From an uncultured Desulfovibrionaceae bacterium (GTDB lineage: Bacteria; Desulfobacterota; Desulfovibrionia; Desulfovibrionales; Desulfovibrionaceae), in assembly GCA_949299515.1 (NCBI GenBank), contig CASGAP010000014.1:1-64000 (forward strand): a DNA stretch of 64,000 nucleotides. The letters are read 5' to 3'. A program made the translations under genes and the position numbers. Shown here piece after piece: positions 44,048 through 53,103 of the stretch; the first letter of the stretch is position 1, and every line of letters begins with the position of its first letter. Below the pieces are notes generated by a model. It was not told the DNA's origin. It worked only from the letters and a program-made list of their open reading frames with translations, and ran no database searches.

Positions 44048-45181
44048 TTAAAAAGCCTTTTTGTATATTTCGAGAATTTCTTCTTCGGTATAGGTGCGCG
44101 GATGATTGGAGAGCAGCGCCTTGGAAACCTGTGTGGCGTTGTGCGCAAGCCAGGGCAGATCTTCTTCCAGTACGCCGAGATCTTTCAGACTGATGTCAAG
44201 TTCGAGGTATTTTCTGATTTTGTTGATCTGTTCCAGAAAATCGTGTTCGCTTGTGCCGCCCATGATTTTGGAAAGTGCGGCAAAGCGTTCCGGGCAGACC
44301 GCGATGGTTGTTTCAAGCACCGGGATAATTACAGCGGCAAGACCTTTGCCGTGTACCACGTTGCGCAGGCCGCTGGCAGGGTGTTCAAGGCCGTGTACGG
44401 CGCAGTTGCCCGCGTTCTGCAGGGAAAGTCCGCCGAAGGTGCTGGCAAGGCAGACGGCTTCCCAGGCACTGCGGTTTGTTTTGTCAGCTAGCAGTTTCGG
44501 CATATTTTCTGCCAAAAGTTCCACGCCTTTTAAAGAAAACATTTCGGAAATGGGATTGGCATGGCGGGAAAGGTAGCCTTCGATATTATGCACGAGGGCG
44601 TCGAACATGACGGAACGCAGCACGCCGTCGGGCATGGTCATCATCAGTTCCGGGTCGACAATGGAAAGCTTGGGCAGGGTGATGAACTGGCGCAGGGTGC
44701 GTTTGTCGTTGGTGGCGTTGTCGTTGAGCACGGCAAAGCAGTCGGCTTCCGAACCTGTGCCGCAGGTGGTCGGAATGGAAACGACAGGCAGGCACTGACC
44801 GCAGCCTGTGCGTTTTGCCAATATATATTCGCTGACGTGGCCTTCGTTTTTGGCCATAAAGGCAATGGCTTTGGACGCGTCCAAAGATGAGCCGCCGCCG
44901 AGGCCGATAACCATGTCGCAGCCGTTGTCGCGGGCGGTTTTGGCGGCGTCCATAACGGCGTCGGTGGTCGGGTTTTGGGGAATATTGTCGGCAACTATGC
45001 TTGCAATGCCTTCTTTGGCGAGCAAGTCCTGCACTTTTTGCAGCAGACCGCTTTTTTTGGTGCTGGAGGAGCCTGTGACAATAAGGGCTTTTGTGCCGAA
45101 TTTTTTGCATTCTTCGCCCACAGCGGCAATTTTGCCGCAGCCGAAAAGCAGGTTTATGGGATTGGTAAAGTTAAATTCCAT
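44048..45181 (-). CDS. iron-containing alcohol dehydrogenase
   Basis: NAD(P)-dependent group III alcohol dehydrogenase of 377 aa. The nucleotide motif GGGSSLDASKAIA lies near residue 95. The metal ligands are an Asp and His in MFDALVHNIEGYL (about 195-207) and His residues in HGLEHP and VVHGKGLAA (about 263 and 277). The family reduces aldehydes in fermentative pathways; gut relatives include sulfoacetaldehyde reductases, but nothing here identifies the substrate. The start at 45181 follows GAGGTCACC. It lies directly upstream of ispE and downstream of the valS terminator. Confidence 0.88.
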   Translation of the reverse strand: MEFNFTNPINLLFGCGKIAAVGEECKKFGTKALIVTGSSSTKKSGLLQKVQDLLAKEGIASIVADNIPQNPTTDAVMDAAKTARDNGCDMVIGLGGGSSLDASKAIAFMAKNEGHVSEYILAKRTGCGQCLPVVSIPTTCGTGSEADCFAVLNDNATNDKRTLRQFITLPKLSIVDPELMMTMPDGVLRSVMFDALVHNIEGYLSRHANPISEMFSLKGVELLAENMPKLLADKTNRSAWEAVCLASTFGGLSLQNAGNCAVHGLEHPASGLRNVVHGKGLAAVIIPVLETTIAVCPERFAALSKIMGGTSEHDFLEQINKIRKYLELDISLKDLGVLEEDLPWLAHNATQVSKALLSNHPRTYTEEEILEIYKKAF

Positions 45182-45206
45182 GGTGACCTCGCAAATAAGA
45201 AAAATG

Positions 45207-45228
45207 AAAAGGGGCAAAAAGCCCCTTT
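45207..45228 (-). terminator. terminator after valS
   Basis: On the minus strand AAAGGGGC, TTTTT loop, GCCCCTTTT, immediately after the valS stop. Confidence 0.82.
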
Positions 45229-45229
45229 G

Positions 45230-47881
45230 TTATGCCAATGCTTCTTTAAATTTTGTCTGCAGGGCAATGAGTTTCGCTTTTTTGTCCGTAAGGTCGGCGG
45301 CTTTTTCTTTTTCAGCCGTCACAACGGATTCCGGAGCCCTTGCCACGAAGTTTGCGTTGGAAAGGCGGCCTTCAATGCCTGTAAGTTCCTTGTCGATTTT
45401 GAGAAGTTCCTTTTCCAGACGGGCAAGTTCGGCTTTGAAATCAAGCACGCCCTCAAGGATAACCGTAATTTCGGAACCTTGGATAATGCTGCTTGCGCTG
45501 GCTTTGGGCGCGTGCACGCTTTCGGAAATTTCAAAATCTTCCAGGCGTGCTAGGAACATGAGCCAGGGGCGGGCGTGTTCGAGCAGTTCGGCCTGTTCTT
45601 CGGAAACAGGCTGCATAAGGGCTTTCAGCTTCATGGAAGGCGCAATGCCCAGCTCGCTCTTCATGGCGCGTATGGCAGTGATGACTTCCTGAATATAGAG
45701 CATATTGCCCGCTTCTTTTTCTTTTAGGCATTCGGGGCGGGCGGCAGGACGCAGCACTGCGGAAAGATTGCCGTCTTCGTTACCCGGAAGCGCCTGCCAG
45801 ATTTCGCTGGTGGCAAAAGGCATGATCGGGTGCAGGAGAATGAGGAGTTCGGAAAGCACGGTGTACAGCACATGGGAAGCTTCGCGTTTTTGTTCTTCCG
45901 TGCCTTTGAAATCGCCTTTTACCAGTTCCAGATACCAGTCGCAGAATTCGTTCCACGTAAATTTATACAGACACTGCGCCAAATCGTTGAAACGGTAAGC
46001 GTTTACAGCGTTTTCGCTTTCTGTTTTCACTTCTTCAAGGCGGTGCAGTATCCATTGGTGGTGCAGGCCGTGCACGGTGCCGAGATCGACCGCTTCGGGC
46101 TTTCTGCCCTCAAGGTTGAGCAGGGCGAAGCGGGCGGCGTTCCAAACTTTGTTTACAAAGTTTCTGCTGCTTTCAATACGCTCTTCGGACAGGCGTATGT
46201 CGCGGCCCATGGCGGCAAGCGAAGTAAGGGTGAAGCGCAGGGCGTCGGCGCCGTATTTGTTGATCATGTCAAGCGGGTCAATGCCGTTGCCCAGGGATTT
46301 GGACATTTTTCTGCCTTGGGCGTCGCGTACCAGGGCATGGATATATACCTGCTTAAACGGAACTTCGCCCATGAAATGCTGGCCCATCATAATCATGCGG
46401 GCAACCCAGAAAAAGAGAATGTCAAATGCGGTCACCAAAACGCTGGTGGGATAAAACGTTTGCAAATCCTTGGTTTTTTCCGGCCAGCCCATAGTTGAGA
46501 ACGGCCACAGCGCGGAAGAGAACCACGTATCCAAAACGTCGGGGTCCTGTTCCAGGCGGTTTTTGCCGCATTTGGGGCAGACTGCCGGGTCCTGTTCGGC
46601 AACGATAAGTTCTCCGCAGTCTTGGCAGGTCCAGGCAGGAATGCGGTGTCCCCACCAAAGCTGGCGGCTTATGCACCAGTCGCGGATATTGTCCAGCCAG
46701 TTGTAATAGGTTTTTGTCCAGGTTTCGGGCAGAATTTCTATTTCTGAAGGCACGGCGGCGCGGGCTTTGGGCGCAAGCTTGGTTGTGGCCACGAACCACT
46801 GCACGGAAACATAGGGCTCGATGACGGTTTTGCAGCGGTAGCAGGTGCCGACGCTGTGGTCAAGTTCTTCGATCTGCAGAAGCTGGCCGAGGGCGTCGAT
46901 GTCTTTGACGATTTGTTCGCGGCACTGTTCGCGGGTCAGGCCTTGGTATTTGCCTGCGTTTTCGTTCATGTTGCCGTTGTCGTCGATAACCTGGATAAAC
47001 TCGATGTTGTGGGTATGGCCGAGGTTCCAGTCGTTGGGGTCGTGGCAGGGGGTTACTTTGAGGGCGCCCGTGCCGAATTCCCTGTCAACGTAGCGGTCGG
47101 CGATAACGGGAACGGCGCGGTTTACAATGGGCACGATGACGTTTTTGCCGACAAGGTGCTGATAGCGTTCGTCATCGGGGTGCACGCACACGGCGGAGTC
47201 GCCCAAAATGGTTTCCGGACGGGAAGTTGCTATGACAATATGGCCGGAACCGTCTTCCAGCATATATTTTACGTGCCAGAGCGCGCCTTTTTGCGGGGTG
47301 TGTTCCACTTCGTCGTCCGCAAGGGCGGTGTGGCAGCGCGGACACCAGTTGACAATGTATTTGCCTTTGTAAATAAGGCCTTCGTTATACAGCTGCACAA
47401 AAACTTTGCGCACGGCTTTGGCAAGGTCTTCGTCCATGGTGAAGCGTTCCCTTGTCCAGTCTACGGAAGAGCCGAGGTAACGGATTTGCCGGAGGATTTT
47501 TCCGCCGTATTCTTCTTTCCATTCCCAGACTTTTTCCAGGAATTTTTCACGGCCGAGGTCATGACGGGAAATGCCGTCTTTTAAAAGTTTGCGTTCCACC
47601 ACGTTTTGCGTGGAAATGCCTGCGTGGTCGGTGCCGGGCAGCCACAGCACGTTTTTGCCTTTTTGGCGTGCGTGGCGGGCAAGCACGTCCTGCAGGGTCT
47701 GGTTCAGCGCGTGGCCGATATGCAGTGCGCCGGTTACGTTCGGCGGCGGGATAACTATGGAGTACGGTTCGGCTTTGCTGTCCGTATCGGGGGTGAAACA
47801 GCCGTTGTCTTCCCAGAATTTGCGCCAGTATGCCTCGACTTCCTGCGGTTCGTATGCTTTGGATAATTCTTTTAAAGCCAT
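45230..47881 (-). CDS. valS: valyl-tRNA synthetase
   Basis: Class I aminoacyl-tRNA synthetase of 883 aa. HIGH motif in PPNVTGALHIGHALNQTL (about 45-62), editing domain about 200-340 and KMSKS in GRKMSKSLGNGIDPLD (about 525-540). The tRNA-binding anticodon domain and a C-terminal Val-tRS coiled coil (about 815-880, rich in Glu/Lys) complete the normal architecture. GAGG precedes the ATG. Its promoter lies at 47927-47954. Confidence 0.97.
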   Translation of the reverse strand: MALKELSKAYEPQEVEAYWRKFWEDNGCFTPDTDSKAEPYSIVIPPPNVTGALHIGHALNQTLQDVLARHARQKGKNVLWLPGTDHAGISTQNVVERKLLKDGISRHDLGREKFLEKVWEWKEEYGGKILRQIRYLGSSVDWTRERFTMDEDLAKAVRKVFVQLYNEGLIYKGKYIVNWCPRCHTALADDEVEHTPQKGALWHVKYMLEDGSGHIVIATSRPETILGDSAVCVHPDDERYQHLVGKNVIVPIVNRAVPVIADRYVDREFGTGALKVTPCHDPNDWNLGHTHNIEFIQVIDDNGNMNENAGKYQGLTREQCREQIVKDIDALGQLLQIEELDHSVGTCYRCKTVIEPYVSVQWFVATTKLAPKARAAVPSEIEILPETWTKTYYNWLDNIRDWCISRQLWWGHRIPAWTCQDCGELIVAEQDPAVCPKCGKNRLEQDPDVLDTWFSSALWPFSTMGWPEKTKDLQTFYPTSVLVTAFDILFFWVARMIMMGQHFMGEVPFKQVYIHALVRDAQGRKMSKSLGNGIDPLDMINKYGADALRFTLTSLAAMGRDIRLSEERIESSRNFVNKVWNAARFALLNLEGRKPEAVDLGTVHGLHHQWILHRLEEVKTESENAVNAYRFNDLAQCLYKFTWNEFCDWYLELVKGDFKGTEEQKREASHVLYTVLSELLILLHPIMPFATSEIWQALPGNEDGNLSAVLRPAARPECLKEKEAGNMLYIQEVITAIRAMKSELGIAPSMKLKALMQPVSEEQAELLEHARPWLMFLARLEDFEISESVHAPKASASSIIQGSEITVILEGVLDFKAELARLEKELLKIDKELTGIEGRLSNANFVARAPESVVTAEKEKAADLTDKKAKLIALQTKFKEALA

Positions 47882-47926
47882 GCTTGCCTCATATGTACAA
47901 TAAAAATTTGTTAAACGTATGGCGCA

Positions 47927-47954
47927 AGTATAGCAAAATACAAATTGCTTTCAA
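47927..47954 (-). promoter_or_regulatory. promoter of valS
   Basis: On the minus strand TTGAAA (47949-47954), 16-bp spacer, TATACT (47927-47932). No T-box leader is seen. Confidence 0.65.
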
Positions 47955-47989
47955 GTAAAACTTGTTTTGCGGAAAATTTTGAGAAAAAG

Positions 47990-49090
47990 CTAAAAATTCC
48001 GTTCTACGCATTCATACAGGACAAAGTCTGCCTGAACGGGGTAGGGCGGGGCAAAGTTCGGAAATTCATACAGAGATGTAAAATAAACAGTTTTGAATGT
48101 TTGTTGGAAAAAAGGGCGCAGAGCCGCTGAAAAAGAGTCTCCGATTATCCAAATGCTTTTGTCGATACAGGCTGCGGAATTTTCAGTTTTGCTGTATGCG
48201 GTTAAATTTGTCTGCGTGAAATCGGCGATGGCAGAAACAGGCGTATTTTTATAAAATGCCTGGTAATTGTCGTTGTAATTTTGGCTGTCGAATACGTATC
48301 CGCCGATATTTATGAGGTCTCCGGCAATGCTTGGGACGGATTTGAAACTGAAATCGCTGTCTTTGACGAGGCTGCCGTATTCCGGAAAATACTGTTTCAG
48401 AATATTCATGAAAACCGTGTACGCTCCCAGACTGTTCCAGTGCGTATCCGTTACGTAGTAAAGACGTCCTTTGGATTTTGCCGCTTGTAAATCTTTTTGC
48501 GGATAATAAACATTAAGTCCTTTGTCTTTCATTTTTTGCGTAAGCAGGCTGTGGAAAGGCTTCGGGGCAGGAACGATTTCTTTTGGCAAAAATTCAGGGT
48601 AAATTGCAGTTTTGTTGGGAGCTATGAGAAAAAGAAGTTCTTTGCTGCCGGATAAAATGTTTTGGGCTTGGTCAAAATAATATTGGCAGCGTCCGGAAGC
48701 TGAAAATTTTTTATTGTCGGTTTCATAGTAGCGGAATTTTCCGGTCAGTTTGTCTATTGTTCTGTTGTATGCGTTTCCCAAAAATAACCAGCCGTCTTTG
48801 CCCTGTATGGAGTTTGACTGCGCTGCTGTTTCTGTTTTCATGGTCGGAAACAATTCTTTGGTTGCGGCAATGATTTTGTCGCGGCAGGGAAAATTGTCGT
48901 TATAAAACATGGAAAGCTGTGAAAAGAATTTTTTTAATTTTGAAGTGGATACTTTTTCGGGCAAGGACGGAAATTGGGTTACATGTCTGTTTTCGCTTAT
49001 GATTATGGTTTCTTTGTTAAAATAAAAAAGCACTGATGTCCCGAAAAAAATACTGCAGACCGTAATGGAGATGATAAAGTTTTTGTTCAT
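47990..49090 (-). CDS. AlgX/AlgJ-like SGNH acetyltransferase of surface glycan
   Basis: Protein of 366 aa with an N-terminal signal anchor (residues 5-24) and a periplasmic AlgX/AlgJ-type SGNH domain. Diagnostic segments are GKDGWLFLGN (about 97-106), VTDTHWNSLGAYTVF (about 213-227, the Asp-His pair) and WIIGDSFSAAL (about 315-325, the nucleophile Ser). Such proteins move acetyl groups delivered by an AlgI-type MBOAT onto an exported polysaccharide. The MBOAT gene lies 9 bp upstream, which supports this. AGGAA precedes the ATG. Confidence 0.85.
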   Translation of the reverse strand: MNKNFIISITVCSIFFGTSVLFYFNKETIIISENRHVTQFPSLPEKVSTSKLKKFFSQLSMFYNDNFPCRDKIIAATKELFPTMKTETAAQSNSIQGKDGWLFLGNAYNRTIDKLTGKFRYYETDNKKFSASGRCQYYFDQAQNILSGSKELLFLIAPNKTAIYPEFLPKEIVPAPKPFHSLLTQKMKDKGLNVYYPQKDLQAAKSKGRLYYVTDTHWNSLGAYTVFMNILKQYFPEYGSLVKDSDFSFKSVPSIAGDLINIGGYVFDSQNYNDNYQAFYKNTPVSAIADFTQTNLTAYSKTENSAACIDKSIWIIGDSFSAALRPFFQQTFKTVYFTSLYEFPNFAPPYPVQADFVLYECVERNF

Positions 49091-49099
49091 CTGAAATTC

Positions 49100-50479
49100 C
49101 TAAAAATTAAAATAAATGAAAGGGTTTCTGCTTGAAGTCAAAAGCAGGCAGACAGCAAAGCAGTTTAAAATAAATTGAAAAAGAAGATGATAACTTTTAA
49201 AAGCAGTTGCCGTATGGATTGTGGGAACAATGACAAAGCGCTGCGGCAAAAAACAGATGATTATGCCGCCAAGCATGAAAAAGAGGCTGAAATGTTGTGC
49301 GGATAAATCGGTTGAAAAATTATCGAATGTGAACAGGGCGGATAAATAATTAAGCGCGTATGTTATGTTTTCCGCTCTGAAAAAGACCCAGCCTATAAGG
49401 ACAATGAGCAGCAGGTATGTATGTCTTATAAATTTTGGGAGTTTTTCCAGAATATTGCTTAGTCCTATGCGTTCCAGGCAAATAAAAAGTCCGTGCCAAA
49501 GTCCCCAAACGATAAAAGTGAAGTTGGCTCCGTGCCAAATGCCGCAGAGCAGAAAAACAATCAGGAGGTTGCGGTATGTTTTGGCATTGCCGTGTCTGCT
49601 GCCGCCGCAGTTTATGTATATGTAGTCTCTGAGCCATGTTGAAAGGGAAATATGCCATCTTCGCCAAAATTCGCGGATAGACGTGCTGATGTAGGGACGG
49701 CTGAAGTTTTCTTCAAAGCGGAAACCTGCCATGGCGGCAAGGCCAATGGCCATATCGGAATAAGCCGAAAAGTCGAAATAAATTTGCAGCGCATAAGCAA
49801 TGATGCCGAGCCATGCGTCGACAAAAGAAAAAACCGCAGGATTGTTGGCCGTGAACGTATAATCGGCTATAACGGATATTGAATTTGCCAAAATAAGTTT
49901 TTTGTTCAGTCCGAGCAGGAAACGGTACACCCCGAAGGAAAACAGTTCCCTGCTCATGTTTAGGGAAGAAATATCGTCTTTGATTTGGGCAAAACGGACG
50001 ATTGGGCCGGCAACAAGGTGCGGAAACATGTAAAAATATGTCTGAAATTGTGTCAGGCTTTTGCAGGGGGCTATTTTTTTGGTATAGACATCGGTAACGT
50101 AACTTACGGCATGAAAAACGAAAAAGCTTATGCCAAGAAGCATAATGTTTTTATGCAGGAAAGAGTCGGTAAAGAAAGACAGGCACCAAAGACTGTATTT
50201 AAAAGCAAACAGTACGGAAAGATTGACGAAAATGAGACCTGCGAAAATTTTTTTTGAATATTTGCATTTTGTCAGGAAAATCGTTCCGTAATAGTTAATA
50301 AGGCAAATGGCTATCAATATTAAAATATCTGTTGATTCTTCCCACAAATAAAAGAACAAGCTTATGACTATAATAAAAATATTACGCGGTTTCGGGCTGT
50401 TGCAGAAAGTGCATGCAAGCAGTCCCAGCAAAAAAACAGGAAAAATTAAAAACAAAAACGGAAGTGATGAAAATACCAT
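49100..50479 (-). CDS. AlgI-like MBOAT O-acyltransferase
   Basis: Polytopic membrane protein of 459 aa with about eleven to twelve segments. It matches the AlgI/DltB group of membrane-bound O-acyltransferases that carry acyl groups across the membrane. The PYISTSIREFWRRWHISLS segment (about 260-278) and the catalytic His in LCGIWHGANFTFIVWGLWHG (about 312-331) are clear. The partner AlgX-like gene follows after 9 bp. It begins with AGGTC before ATG 50479. Confidence 0.92.
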   Translation of the reverse strand: MVFSSLPFLFLIFPVFLLGLLACTFCNSPKPRNIFIIVISLFFYLWEESTDILILIAICLINYYGTIFLTKCKYSKKIFAGLIFVNLSVLFAFKYSLWCLSFFTDSFLHKNIMLLGISFFVFHAVSYVTDVYTKKIAPCKSLTQFQTYFYMFPHLVAGPIVRFAQIKDDISSLNMSRELFSFGVYRFLLGLNKKLILANSISVIADYTFTANNPAVFSFVDAWLGIIAYALQIYFDFSAYSDMAIGLAAMAGFRFEENFSRPYISTSIREFWRRWHISLSTWLRDYIYINCGGSRHGNAKTYRNLLIVFLLCGIWHGANFTFIVWGLWHGLFICLERIGLSNILEKLPKFIRHTYLLLIVLIGWVFFRAENITYALNYLSALFTFDNFSTDLSAQHFSLFFMLGGIIICFLPQRFVIVPTIHTATAFKSYHLLFQFILNCFAVCLLLTSSRNPFIYFNF

Positions 50480-50539
50480 GGATTGACCTATATAAGATTT
50501 TTATTTTGTTTAAAAATCTATACGGTGTTTGTCAAGAGC

Positions 50540-51598
50540 TTATCTGCTTTCCACGGTGACAAATTCCGAAGCCTGCAGGGTTTTGGGCGGGCTGATGATA
50601 AAGAGTTTGACGACGGTTTTTTCCTGTCCTTCTTCTATGCTGAAAATGCGGGCGTCCAGTTCTTCGCCGTCTTCGGCGGTGACGGTGCAGATGTCGCGTT
50701 CTTTGAGTTTTTTGGCGTCGTCTTTGTCAAATACGGCGCGCACCCACCACTCTTCGGCGTTTTGCGGGTGCAGTTCCATAAGGAGCTGGTCTTTCTGCAC
50801 CATGGAGCCGCGGCCGACATAATGCAGGCCTGCCAGAGCGTCAAAGGGCGCGTAGAGGTATTCGTTTTTCTGCAGGCTGAGGGCGGCATTGTATTCTTCT
50901 TCAAGGTAGCGGTACAGTATGCTGTTGGACTGCCCCAGGGAATTGGTGAGGTCACGGTATTTCCTGTCCGCCAGAGAACGGGCGGTGCTGGCATTTTCCA
51001 AGGCTTTTTCTGCTTCTTTTATTTTGTTTTGAATGGCTTTTTCCTGCTCGACGAGTTTGGGGTCAGGCTTGCCGTCGATGAACGAGGAGGGTCTGCGCAT
51101 GGCAACCTGCGCTTTGGCCTGTTCGCGGTTGAGTTTTTGCAGTTCGGAAAGTTTCTGCGCTTCCAGTGTGGAAAGATTGACAACTTCTTCGCTTATGCCG
51201 GAAAAGGCATCGGCAAGCAGAGGCTTGAAAATTTGTTTGAGCGTGCCGGGATTATGTCTGTTTTCCTGAAAAAGCCGCAGATACTGGCGGATTTCGGCAA
51301 GTTTGGTGCGGATATAGGCCGGGTCGAAGCGGATGATTGCGTCGCCTTTGCGCACGGCCTGCCCCTTGGGAATAAGCACATCGTAAATAATTCCGTCCAC
51401 CGGGGAATAGACGGCTTCGCCCCGTTTGGTGAGTTCCGCCTGTTCGCTGCGGACGGTCTGCGTCAGCAGATACAGCAGGACTGCCAAAATAAGACAAAGG
51501 CTTATGCCGATGAGCATATGTTTTTTTTCGGGCATTTTTTGCCTGATAACTGCCATATTGTGTATTGCTGCGGGGGTAACTGCTTGTAATTTTTTCAT
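50540..51598 (-). CDS. HlyD-family membrane fusion/adaptor protein
   Basis: Protein of 352 aa with one N-terminal membrane segment (about residues 29-46) and a periplasmic adaptor body. The first biotinyl-lipoyl half reads VYSPVDGIIYDVLIPKGQAV (about 63-82), a coiled-coil hairpin spans about 95-225, and the second half reads YAPFDALAGLHYVGRGSMV. It is similar to HlyD/EmrA adaptors and to the periplasmic part of Alg44-like polymer-export proteins, but has no PilZ domain. No ABC transporter or outer-membrane channel is adjacent. The start is uncertain: ATG 51535 has a better AGG site than 51598. It lies 60 bp before the MBOAT gene. Confidence 0.8.
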   Translation of the reverse strand: MKKLQAVTPAAIHNMAVIRQKMPEKKHMLIGISLCLILAVLLYLLTQTVRSEQAELTKRGEAVYSPVDGIIYDVLIPKGQAVRKGDAIIRFDPAYIRTKLAEIRQYLRLFQENRHNPGTLKQIFKPLLADAFSGISEEVVNLSTLEAQKLSELQKLNREQAKAQVAMRRPSSFIDGKPDPKLVEQEKAIQNKIKEAEKALENASTARSLADRKYRDLTNSLGQSNSILYRYLEEEYNAALSLQKNEYLYAPFDALAGLHYVGRGSMVQKDQLLMELHPQNAEEWWVRAVFDKDDAKKLKERDICTVTAEDGEELDARIFSIEEGQEKTVVKLFIISPPKTLQASEFVTVESR

Positions 51599-51748
51599 AA
51601 AATTTTATGTTGGGTTATGGTTAATGATAAAAAATTGCGGCATAAAAAAGATATGCAAATTTTATGCAAAAAAGCAGATTGAATTTTGATATTTTTCAGC
51701 CTGCCGGAGAATTTGGGGTGTTCTGCTTTGTATGGACAGCATAGCAGG

Positions 51749-52732
51749 TTATTTTTGTTCGGGGTGCAGTACCGTATTGGAAAGAAACTGTTTAATATCT
51801 TCTATTAATTTAGGTATGTTGTTTTGGTATTTGTAATCCGACAGGTGGTCTCTTTTGAAATTATTTTTTAATGATGACTGAGAAAAGGTGTCATTATTGA
51901 TGCTGCAGGGATAAAGGGCAAATATAGGGGTTTTTGTTGCAACTGTTATCAACTCGGTTATGCCGGAGCGTACAGCTATAATTGCTGCAGCTTCTTTGCA
52001 AAGAGCCAATGTTTCCGGAAATGGCAAAAGAACATTTGTATATCTGCCGAATTTTTGTTCGGAATTAAAAATGCATTCAAAGCCCAACGCTGTCAGTTCG
52101 TCTGCAATACTAATCCATTGTGATTCTCCAAATTGTATTTTTATGGTATTTGAGTGCGGAAAAATAAAAAGTACTTTTTTTTCTTTCAGGATGTTTTTAA
52201 TGCTCGGGGCAAGGGAATTGGGGAAAAATTTAGGGGTCTGAAAGGTTTTTGGGACTTGAATGCCATAAATTTCTGCTATTTTGTCAAGTACGGAAAAGTG
52301 ATCTGAGCTTTTTTGCAGTAATCCGAAATCGTAAGCTTCATGCAGATACGGCCCGGAGTGAAATTCTAAATTTGTAAACGGATCTGCTCTTAAAAATTTA
52401 TAGGAAGGATTGTAATATATTAAGATATAATCAGAAAACATGGCGGCAATTGCGTTTTCTTGTTTTCTGTATGTAATTAATAAAATTTTACGGTCGATGT
52501 GTTTTTGTAGTTCGCATAAAAGAACAAGTACCTGGGTAATTTCTCCTATGCCGGCTTTTGGAGCTGCAAAAAAATAATGTTCGGGATACAGTCTGCGCAA
52601 CTTTTTTAAGTATTTGGGCTGGAAAATTTTTTTGGCTATGTTAAAACGGATTTTCTGCCGCAGTTTTTTGTTGGGTATTAAACAGCATAACATTTTAAAA
52701 AAATGGAATAATGCATTGTCGATAAAATTCAT
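51749..52732 (-). CDS. glycosyltransferase, GT9/heptosyltransferase-like
   Basis: Protein of 327 aa with a two-Rossmann (GT-B) look. A first domain carries FFAAPKAGIGEITQVLVLL (about 55-73), resembling the G-D-x-x-x acceptor loop of GT9 enzymes with GIGE in place of GIGD. The second domain carries VLFIFPHSNTIKIQF (about 187-201) and AAAIIAVRSGITELITVAT, the donor-site helix seen in heptosyltransferases. It is fully soluble apart from an N-terminal amphipathic stretch, so it would act at the inner face of the membrane. The ATG overlaps the HAD stop as TGATG. Confidence 0.62.
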   Translation of the reverse strand: MNFIDNALFHFFKMLCCLIPNKKLRQKIRFNIAKKIFQPKYLKKLRRLYPEHYFFAAPKAGIGEITQVLVLLCELQKHIDRKILLITYRKQENAIAAMFSDYILIYYNPSYKFLRADPFTNLEFHSGPYLHEAYDFGLLQKSSDHFSVLDKIAEIYGIQVPKTFQTPKFFPNSLAPSIKNILKEKKVLFIFPHSNTIKIQFGESQWISIADELTALGFECIFNSEQKFGRYTNVLLPFPETLALCKEAAAIIAVRSGITELITVATKTPIFALYPCSINNDTFSQSSLKNNFKRDHLSDYKYQNNIPKLIEDIKQFLSNTVLHPEQK

Positions 52733-53103
52733 CACAGATCCTTATCAATTTCTACGGAAAGCAAAAATTTTTCGTCCCGTTTTTTGTTGTATGCGTACGC
52801 TGTTTGCAGTCCGCTTGGTTTACTGTCGTTAATAAGAATTCGTTCTCCCAGCGGTGCACCGAATATTATATGGTCATACCGCAGTCCGTTTTCTTGGAAA
52901 AAATTTATTAAATTTTCTTTTTCTGTTTCGGGTCTTGCGGTAATAATAATGATCATGTCCTGTGCGGGAATTTTGGAATAAAATTCTTTTACTCCGAGTA
53001 AAAGTTTGTCACCGCCATTTTTATAGCCGTTATGAACGCAAAGTGTTCCGTCGACGTCTAGCAGCCACGTATGGCCTAAAGGGGAAAGAATAAGTTTATC
53101 CAT
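52732..53103 (-). CDS. small HAD-superfamily phosphatase
   Basis: A 123-aa haloacid-dehalogenase-fold protein without a cap domain. Motif I is DVDGT (Asp16, Asp18), motif II is the Thr in IIITARPE (about 56-63), and motif III/IV is replaced by ERILINDSKPSG near 93. Lengths and motifs fit small phosphatases found in nucleotide-sugar operons. It overlaps the end of the nucleotidyltransferase-kinase gene by 8 bp and the start of the glycosyltransferase by one base, so all three are co-translated. A role in dephosphorylating an intermediate is inferred. Confidence 0.75.
   Translation of the reverse strand: MDKLILSPLGHTWLLDVDGTLCVHNGYKNGGDKLLLGVKEFYSKIPAQDMIIIITARPETEKENLINFFQENGLRYDHIIFGAPLGERILINDSKPSGLQTAYAYNKKRDEKFLLSVEIDKDL

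Noticed and set aside
44048-45181. Calling the iron alcohol dehydrogenase a sulfoacetaldehyde reductase
   Set aside because: Gut relatives have such enzymes, but no taurine or isethionate genes are nearby and no residue visible here decides the substrate.
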